DNA of 64,000 bases, taken from an uncultured Chloracidobacterium sp. GTDB lineage: Bacteria > Acidobacteriota > Blastocatellia > Pyrinomonadales > Pyrinomonadaceae. The first letter of the stretch is position 1, and each line of letters opens with the position of its first letter. The stretch is from positions 42,017 to 106,016 of the forward strand of contig CALDGX010000133.1 of NCBI GenBank assembly GCA_937941715.1, given 5' to 3'. A program made the position numbers and the translations under genes. The notes under the pieces are model-generated. The model searched no databases, was not told where the DNA came from, and saw nothing but the letters and a program-made list of their open reading frames with translations. Below are positions 58,339 through 64,000 of the stretch, piece after piece.

Positions 58339-59094
58339 ATGCTCCTTGCAGTTGACATCGGCAATACCTCAACAAAATTCGGGACCTTTGACGGCGATCG
58401 CCTTGTTTCCAAGATATCTATCCCGACCATTCGCGAAGTGACGTCCGAGGGTCTTTCGGCCGTTCTCAGTTCACGGATACCGGCAAACATCACGGATGCG
58501 ATCGTTTGCTCCGTTGTCCCGGAAACCGAGGCCGCGATGGACGGTTATTTGCGCTCCGCATTCGCGGTTGAGCCAATGCTCGTTTCCAACGATCTCGATT
58601 TTGGTTTGACGATCAATTACACGCCGCTCGAGGCGGTCGGGGCAGACCGGCTGGTCAACGCGTTTTCCGCGGTCGAGACATACGGTTTGCCGTGTGTGGT
58701 ATGCAGTTTTGGTACGGCGTTAACGATCGATGCGGTGGATATTGATCGCAATTTGCTCGGCGGCATCATTGCCCCGGGCATGAAAGCGATGGCCCGATCG
58801 TTGTATGAAATGGCGTCTCGCCTTCCTGAGGTCGAACCTGAACGAACCGAGACCGTAATTCAAAATACCACGGTCGGTTCGATCAGTTCGGGGATCTTTC
58901 ACGGCTATCTGGGAATGGCCGAGGGCCTGATACGGCAGATAAGGGCCGAAATCGGCGGTTCGCCGAAGGTGATAGCCACGGGCGGAACCGCCGATGCCAT
59001 TGCTCCGTACATCGATCTGATCGACATCGTCGACGGCGACCTACTCTTGGACGGACTTCAACTGCTTTATTCCAGGCCGCTTACGGCCAATTGA
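58339..59094 (+). CDS. coaX: Type III pantothenate kinase
   Basis: About 251 residues from the ATG at 58339; a TTG at 58327 is possible. The ASKHA fold shows 'LLAVDIGNTSTKFGTFDGD' (phosphate 1), 'EAVGADRLVNAFSAVE' with the conserved GADR, 'VCSFGTALTIDAVD' and 'GGIIAPGMKAMARSL'. It phosphorylates pantothenate in the first step of coenzyme A synthesis, is feedback-insensitive and uses a monovalent cation in characterised members. It overlaps the convergent secreted-protein gene by 14 nt. Confidence 0.96.
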   Translation: MLLAVDIGNTSTKFGTFDGDRLVSKISIPTIREVTSEGLSAVLSSRIPANITDAIVCSVVPETEAAMDGYLRSAFAVEPMLVSNDLDFGLTINYTPLEAVGADRLVNAFSAVETYGLPCVVCSFGTALTIDAVDIDRNLLGGIIAPGMKAMARSLYEMASRLPEVEPERTETVIQNTTVGSISSGIFHGYLGMAEGLIRQIRAEIGGSPKVIATGGTADAIAPYIDLIDIVDGDLLLDGLQLLYSRPLTAN

Positions 59095-60280
59095 ATCCGT
59101 TGACCGGATTCCCGTAGAACGCGTCCGCCTTCCAGGTCGTGGACGACCATTTGTCCTTATCGCCCATCACACGGACAGGAACAATGACCTTGCCTTCGGA
59201 AAAACCGTTGCCGCCGGCGATCCCGTTGTCGGCAAATTTTCCGCCCGAGATGTTAAATGACAATTCGCGGATCTGTTGGCCCTTGTGATAGATCTTGACT
59301 TGGTACGCACCGTCAGATTCGTTAACGAACCGCGCCTGTGGAAACATCTTTCGTCCCTGCGGCGTGGCGGCATACTTGAATTTGTACCATTCGAAATTAA
59401 AGAGCTCCCAGCGATGCGTTTCTTTGTTCTCGAGGCTGTTCGGATACCTGCTTTGCACCGACGTAACTCCTCCCATGTCATCGGTGGTCAGTATTTGCTG
59501 CCCGTCAAGGAATAGCCGCGCCTCGAGGTCGTCCAAGCGTGTTTCGCCTTTGATCCAAACGCTCACGGTCGGCGGAGGGGCATTTCGATCCCGGCCCCAA
59601 TCGAGCCAAACGTATCCAAACGGCAGGTTCCAGTCCTGATCGACAAAGAAATCAAATTGGTTCTTGAACATCGGGATTGCCGGGCCATATTTGAATTTTC
59701 CGACCTTGAATTTACCCTGGAACAGCACGCTGCCGTCCCGGCTATCCGTTATCTTTACTCCAAACAACCCGGTAGCTATCGTCGATTTGCCCTCAAATCG
59801 GCCCGAAACCCGATCCGTGATAATTTCGGTCGTTTTTTCGGCGGCGTTTGAGGTATTGGGTTTCAGCGTTTCGCTGAACCACGGTTTGCCGTCGGGAGTC
59901 GTGTAATCGGCGATCAGTCTCAGTTTTGCGGCTCCGCTGTACAACACCTTGAATTTGACCATCGGAATCCAGCTTGTGTAGTTCGACTCAGACGGCAATT
60001 TCCAATATCGGGCTTCGGTATCGCAGCGAATGTCGAGCGTGGTCTTTAGCAGTACGGGCGTGTCGCTCGCCGCCGGTGGCTGGGCCGTTCCCGTATTGGC
60101 GCTTGAAACCGAACCGGTCGGGCTCGTGCCCGGAGATACCGGGGGGCTGGACACCGGCGATGGTGTGGGCTTTGGCTGACCCACCTTTGGCAGCTTCAGC
60201 GTTATCTGTCCTGAAGAATGAACCGCGGAAAACGCGAAGATAGTTGCGATAAATATCACCGAAAGGCAGGCCGATCTCAT
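59081..60280 (-). CDS. Secreted protein of unknown function with Pro/Ser/Thr linker
   Basis: A 399-residue protein with a signal peptide ('SVIFIATIFAFSAVHSSG'). A low-complexity Pro/Ser/Thr segment (about 30-75, 'GQPKPTPSPVSSPPVSPGTS') leads to a ~320-residue beta-rich, Trp/Tyr/Lys-rich region without repeats ('DQDWNLPFGYVWLDWGRDRN', 'THRWELFNFEWYKFKYAATP'). There is no lipobox and no catalytic motif I know. It may be a periplasmic or surface binding protein. Alone on the minus strand, with its end overlapping coaX. Confidence 0.82.
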   Translation of the reverse strand: MRSACLSVIFIATIFAFSAVHSSGQITLKLPKVGQPKPTPSPVSSPPVSPGTSPTGSVSSANTGTAQPPAASDTPVLLKTTLDIRCDTEARYWKLPSESNYTSWIPMVKFKVLYSGAAKLRLIADYTTPDGKPWFSETLKPNTSNAAEKTTEIITDRVSGRFEGKSTIATGLFGVKITDSRDGSVLFQGKFKVGKFKYGPAIPMFKNQFDFFVDQDWNLPFGYVWLDWGRDRNAPPPTVSVWIKGETRLDDLEARLFLDGQQILTTDDMGGVTSVQSRYPNSLENKETHRWELFNFEWYKFKYAATPQGRKMFPQARFVNESDGAYQVKIYHKGQQIRELSFNISGGKFADNGIAGGNGFSEGKVIVPVRVMGDKDKWSSTTWKADAFYGNPVNGFNWP

Positions 60281-60382
60281 TTAGATTGTTCCTCGATTTG
60301 AAGTGAAATAGGTAGAGCTTACCAGTAGTGGACGTTTGGAAAGCTCGTTCGGTTTCACATTTATCGTTAGCCGCCGATCCGT

Positions 60383-61957
60383 TTAACGATAGGTCGCGAG
60401 AAATCTCGGTTTGCGGCGAGCCTTGGCCAACTGTTCAAACGCATAGGCAAATTTGATAAGCGTGCCCTCGGACCAAGCCCGGCCGAAAAACGATATCCCG
60501 ACCGGCAGTTCTTTTACAAAGCCGGCCGGAACGGTGATATTCGGATAGCCGGCAACCGCCGGAAGCGTCGAACTGCTGACGTCCGCACCGAAACAGTCCC
60601 CGTTCACGGTATCGATCATCCACGTGGGCGAGTTTGCGGGGGCAAAGATCGCGTCGAGTTTGTTTTCATCCATCACCTTATCAATCCCTTCGGACTGAGA
60701 ATATTTTCGGCATGTTTCGCGAGCTTCGATATACGCTTTGTCGGTCAGCGGCCCCTTTTTGGCAGAGTCCTCAAGGATATTTTGGCCAAAATAGCGTAAT
60801 TCGCGGTCACGGTTCTCATTATTGAACCGGACAAGGTCGTCAAGCGTTTTGTGCCGGGAACCGCGTTGTTTGAGGTACCTTTCGAGCCCGTCCTTAAACT
60901 CGTACTGCAAAACCGTAAACTCCGCTTCGCCGAGTTTTCCCGCGTCCGGGAACCTCACGTCGATCAATTCGGCGCCTGCCTTTTTTAGGATATCGAGTGC
61001 GTTATCGGTGATCTGATCGACGTCCGCACGCTTTCCCCAAAGATCACGGGCGACACCGATCCGTGCACCGCGCAATCCGTCAGCGTTGAGAAATGCCATG
61101 TAATCGGTCGCTTGGCGTTTGTCCCGCATCGCGGGATCGGCGGGATCGAAGCCGCAAATAGCGGTCAGCACCGCCGCCGCGTCCGCGACCGACCGCGTCA
61201 TGGGTCCGGCCGTATCCTGGGAGATCGCGATCGGAACTATCCCGCTGCGCGATACCAACCCGATCGTCGGTTTTATTCCGACAATGCCGCAGATCGACGA
61301 CGGGCAAACGATCGAACCGTCAGTCTCTGTCCCGATGGCGATGGCCGCCAGATTTGCGGCGATCGCCGCCCCGGAACCGGATGATGATCCGCAGGGATTG
61401 CGGTCAAGTACATATGGATTGCGCGTCTGGCCGCCGCGGCCCGACCAACCGCTGATCGATGGGTTAGCCCGAAAATTGGCCCATTCACTGAGATTTGTCT
61501 TCCCGAGTATGATCGCCCCGGCCGCCCGCAGCCGAGATACGATGAATGCGTCCCGGGCAGGCGTCGGTGCATCCGCCAGGGCCAGGCTCCCTGCCGTGGT
61601 CTTCATCCTGTCGGCCGTGTCGATATTATCCTTGAGCAACACCGGGATGCCGTGCAGCGGCCCCAGGACCCGCTTGCTGAGCCTCGCCCGGTCGCTCTTC
61701 CGGGCGTTCGCGATAGCGTCGGGATCGAGTTCGATCACCGAATTGATCTTCGGGTCGACGGCCTTGATCCGGGCCAAATACCATGATGTGATCGCCTCCG
61801 ATGTGAGGCGGCCCGAGAGCATGGCCGATTGCAGTGTCGTGATCGTAGCTTCTTCGATCTCGATCGCCGCGTTGCCTGCGTGTGCACCCTTCGCTCCGGC
61901 GGCGAGGATCCCGACACTACCCAAGGCCGTAATACCCAAAAAGTCTCGTCTGTTCAT
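60383..61957 (-). CDS. Tat-exported amidase-signature hydrolase
   Basis: About 524 residues from the ATG at 61957 (GGAGAG just upstream). The N-terminus 'MNRRDFLGITALGSVGILAA' is a twin-arginine signal. The amidase-signature triad is visible: K109 ('PVLLKDNIDTA'), the Ser-rich loop at 190-196 ('CGSSSGSGAA') with the cis-Ser, and nucleophile S215 in 'TETDGSIVCPSS'. Length and 'GIKPTIGLVSRSGIVPIAIS' fit secreted amidases acting on small amides or peptides; it is unlikely to be GatA because of export and sequence. It begins 19 nt after the TMTC-like gene and is probably cotranscribed with it. Confidence 0.93.
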   Translation of the reverse strand: MNRRDFLGITALGSVGILAAGAKGAHAGNAAIEIEEATITTLQSAMLSGRLTSEAITSWYLARIKAVDPKINSVIELDPDAIANARKSDRARLSKRVLGPLHGIPVLLKDNIDTADRMKTTAGSLALADAPTPARDAFIVSRLRAAGAIILGKTNLSEWANFRANPSISGWSGRGGQTRNPYVLDRNPCGSSSGSGAAIAANLAAIAIGTETDGSIVCPSSICGIVGIKPTIGLVSRSGIVPIAISQDTAGPMTRSVADAAAVLTAICGFDPADPAMRDKRQATDYMAFLNADGLRGARIGVARDLWGKRADVDQITDNALDILKKAGAELIDVRFPDAGKLGEAEFTVLQYEFKDGLERYLKQRGSRHKTLDDLVRFNNENRDRELRYFGQNILEDSAKKGPLTDKAYIEARETCRKYSQSEGIDKVMDENKLDAIFAPANSPTWMIDTVNGDCFGADVSSSTLPAVAGYPNITVPAGFVKELPVGISFFGRAWSEGTLIKFAYAFEQLAKARRKPRFLATYR

Positions 61958-61976
61958 TTTCTCTCCATTCATACGT

Positions 61977-63968
61977 TTACTCGTTAAGTTTCCGCAAATT
62001 TGCCTGAGCCTGAACAAAATTGGGGTTTATCGACAATGCCTTTTGAAAATTCGCCGCCGCTTCCTGCTTTTGACCGCGATCGGCGAAGATCAGCCCGAGC
62101 GTATTGTACGATTCGGCCGAATTGGGGAACTTGCGGATCGTCTCTTCAAGTTCACGGATGCCCTCGGCCGACCGCCCCTGCATATGCAGCGAAAGGCCGA
62201 GATTGCGCTTGGCATCTATGTTCGTCGGGACCGCCTCGATCACCTTTCGAAAAGACTCAGCCGCACGGTCGTAACGCTTTTGCTTCATCGCCGCGGCACC
62301 GAGATTGAAGTAGGTTTCCTGTACGCGGGCGTTGTCAAAAAAGACGCCGGTATCGGATCGCATCGCCTTTTCCAACGCTTCTGCCGCCGCGTCAATATCG
62401 CCAAGATTCGCCGAAACCGACGCAAGATTGGTGAGAGCATAGACAAAGTCAGGTTTTCGCTCCACCGCACTTACGAATGCGGATCGGGCTTCTTCAAGTC
62501 TGTTCTGCTTGAGACGCACGGTGCCGAGATTGTTATAGGCGTCCGGTAACGAGCCGTCGTCAGCGATGGCCGCCAAGCACTGTGCGGCAGCCTCGTCAAA
62601 GCGATTTTTCCTCTCGAGATAATTGCAGTAGTTATTTTTGATCAGGTAGTTTTTCGGAGCGATCGACAGCGTCCGCTGATAGATCGTCTCGCTGTTTTGC
62701 CAGTACGAGACCTGGATGAACGCAATGATCGTCAGTGCGATCACAACGGCGGCGGTCACCGCGGCCGAGATCCGCTTGTCGATTCGGGCCTTTGTCAAAA
62801 GTTCGCTCCCGAGCCAGACAAGGGCGATCGAGAGGCCGATGTGCGGGATGTAGGTGTATCGGTCAGCCATCGACTGGCGGCCCACCTGCAGAATCCCGAT
62901 CACCGGGACGAGCGTTCCGACAAACCAAAACCACCCGGCGAAAAGGTACGGCCGCACCCGCCATTGATGTACCGCCGCGGCCGTGATCGCGATCAGCACG
63001 ACGGCACTGCTCGCCACCAACGGCAGTTCCAGGCCGCTCTCGAACGGGTACCAAACCCCCAGACCCGTCGGGTTGAACATCACCAGGACATATTTGACGT
63101 ACGAAACTATCGCGTTGGCGAACCTGTCAGTAAGCGGGATGATGTTTGTAGACTGTATGGCCCCGGAACTTCCCTGCGCGATGACTGTGATCACCGCGGA
63201 CGCCGCGGAGAACACGAAAAACGGTACTTTTTCACGTACAAGCTTCCAAATGGCGGGCAGCGAGAACGACTCGACACGCCCCAGCGGCCAGATATCGAGC
63301 AGAAGAAACACGAACGGCAGGGTCACCACCATCGGCTTTGCCGCCAGGCCCGCGACAAATAGCCCGAGAGTGATGAGGTAGTCCCGGCGACCCGCCGAAC
63401 CTCCGACACCTTTCGCCCATCGAACATAGAAAATTGACGATAGCAGCCAAAACAGTGTCGAAAGCACGTCCTTTCTCTCTGAGATCCAGGCGACCGATTC
63501 GACATGAACCGGATGCACAGCGAAAATCGCTGCCACCACGGCACTGCGCCAAAAAGCTCCCGTAATTTGCCTGAGGAAAAAGAACAGGATGACGCTGTTA
63601 GCACTGTGTAGCAAGACATTTACGGAATGGTGGCCGGCGGCATTCGGGCCGAAAAGCGACACGTCTAATTGGTGCGAGATCCATGTCAGTGGGTGCCAAT
63701 TTGAGGAATGAACTGCGGTCAACGCCCAATATATTCCCTTCAGGCTTAGGCCGCCGAGCACATTCGGATTTTCGTAAACGTAAGCGTCGTCGTCAAAGTT
63801 AATGAAGTCGGCAAAGACGGTTCGAAAATAAACGACCAAACAAAGGCCCAATATGCAGGCAACTGCCGCGATAAATCGCCTGTCAATTGTCGCCCCGCTT
63901 GTCACAATATCGGCCGAGGCGTCGGCGTCGGCAGCCTGTTGTAGTTTCGGTCGTTTCTTTTTTGCCAT
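61977..63968 (-). CDS. TMTC-like GT-C membrane protein with C-terminal TPR domain
   Basis: A 663-residue protein. A basic N-terminus is followed by about ten transmembrane helices (30-430) and then some six TPR units (about 460-655, 'YNNLGTVRLKQNRLEEARSA', 'SYNTLGLIFADRGQKQEAAA'). The first loop has the GT-C acidic motif 'FINFDDDAYVYENPNV', and the loop after helix 3 reads 'AVHPVHVESVAWISERKDVL', the hallmark of TMTC-type proteins, which in animals are O-mannosyltransferases using lipid-linked sugar. A protein or glycan glycosylation role at the membrane is therefore likely, but donor and acceptor are unknown. It starts 32 nt from the window edge. Confidence 0.88.
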   Translation of the reverse strand: MAKKKRPKLQQAADADASADIVTSGATIDRRFIAAVACILGLCLVVYFRTVFADFINFDDDAYVYENPNVLGGLSLKGIYWALTAVHSSNWHPLTWISHQLDVSLFGPNAAGHHSVNVLLHSANSVILFFFLRQITGAFWRSAVVAAIFAVHPVHVESVAWISERKDVLSTLFWLLSSIFYVRWAKGVGGSAGRRDYLITLGLFVAGLAAKPMVVTLPFVFLLLDIWPLGRVESFSLPAIWKLVREKVPFFVFSAASAVITVIAQGSSGAIQSTNIIPLTDRFANAIVSYVKYVLVMFNPTGLGVWYPFESGLELPLVASSAVVLIAITAAAVHQWRVRPYLFAGWFWFVGTLVPVIGILQVGRQSMADRYTYIPHIGLSIALVWLGSELLTKARIDKRISAAVTAAVVIALTIIAFIQVSYWQNSETIYQRTLSIAPKNYLIKNNYCNYLERKNRFDEAAAQCLAAIADDGSLPDAYNNLGTVRLKQNRLEEARSAFVSAVERKPDFVYALTNLASVSANLGDIDAAAEALEKAMRSDTGVFFDNARVQETYFNLGAAAMKQKRYDRAAESFRKVIEAVPTNIDAKRNLGLSLHMQGRSAEGIRELEETIRKFPNSAESYNTLGLIFADRGQKQEAAANFQKALSINPNFVQAQANLRKLNE

Positions 63969-64000
63969 TTGAGTAAAAGGCCGCTCTATTTGGATGTCGC

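Noticed and set aside
61119..62549. 476-codon open frame on the plus strand
   Set aside because: It lies antisense to the amidase and TMTC-like genes, whose motifs and signals are unambiguous; its translation has no recognisable domain and an Arg/Ser/Pro-rich shadow composition.

Overview
The window looks like a chromosomal segment of an acidobacterium, most likely class Blastocatellia near Pyrinomonadales. This rests on gene style, not on a marker gene: a TonB receptor with an N-terminal carboxypeptidase-regulatory domain, many large secreted proteins ending in 'DGDGKADIAVFRPS' repeats, CSLREA/beta-helix proteins, N-terminal zinc-ribbon Ser/Thr kinases, and tandem secreted metalloproteases. 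Base composition and codon use look uniform. I see no insertion sequence, prophage, CRISPR array or rRNA. Two tRNA genes are present.

Layout. 1-3.3 kb: outer-membrane TonB-dependent receptor, cut by the window edge. 3.4-7.3 kb: heat-shock cluster dnaK-dnaJ-hspR on the minus strand, with a recognisable HAIR operator over the dnaK promoter and no grpE. 7.4-17.2 kb: a secreted unknown protein; a minus-strand run of a ~1,500-residue secreted protein, GNAT acetyltransferase, tyrS, metallophosphoesterase and pgsA; and proC transcribed away. 17.3-30.3 kb: a secretome block with a TolB-like/repeat protein, S9 peptidase, a lone SRA-like protein, two collinear M4 (thermolysin-like) peptidases around a PPC/Cna-B protein, and a reprolysin-like protease. 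30.4-37.2 kb: housekeeping genes (Nudix, pyrE, recR, ybaB, cytochrome c, UvrD-family helicase), a small zincin-like protein, a zinc-ribbon membrane protein and tRNA-Val/tRNA-Asp.

37.5-41.3 kb: a tightly coupled sigma factor / 84-residue protein / double zinc-finger anti-sigma factor / B-box-like membrane protein / small membrane protein cluster, followed by an M23 peptidase. 41.4-49.8 kb: S46 dipeptidyl peptidase, then a probable pseudokinase, a TPR protein and a canonical kinase with PEGA and FGE-sulfatase domains. 49.9-64 kb: leuS, a HEAT-repeat protein, egtB-egtD (ergothioneine core), birA, a VanW protein, a small acidic protein, coaX, a secreted unknown, a Tat-exported amidase and a TMTC-like GT-C/TPR membrane protein.

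Taken together, much of the segment serves the cell envelope and protein turnover outside the cell: at least five secreted or exported peptidases plus an M23 peptidase, repeat-decorated surface proteins, and trans-envelope signalling (sigma/anti-sigma, kinase/pseudokinase). Informational housekeeping genes are interspersed. The least familiar items are the sigma-factor operon with its unassigned partners, the pseudokinase/TPR/kinase set sharing a three-cysteine ribbon with a third protein, and the six-unit C-terminal repeat domain found on three otherwise unrelated exported proteins. All functional statements come from motif recognition by eye; no database search was run.
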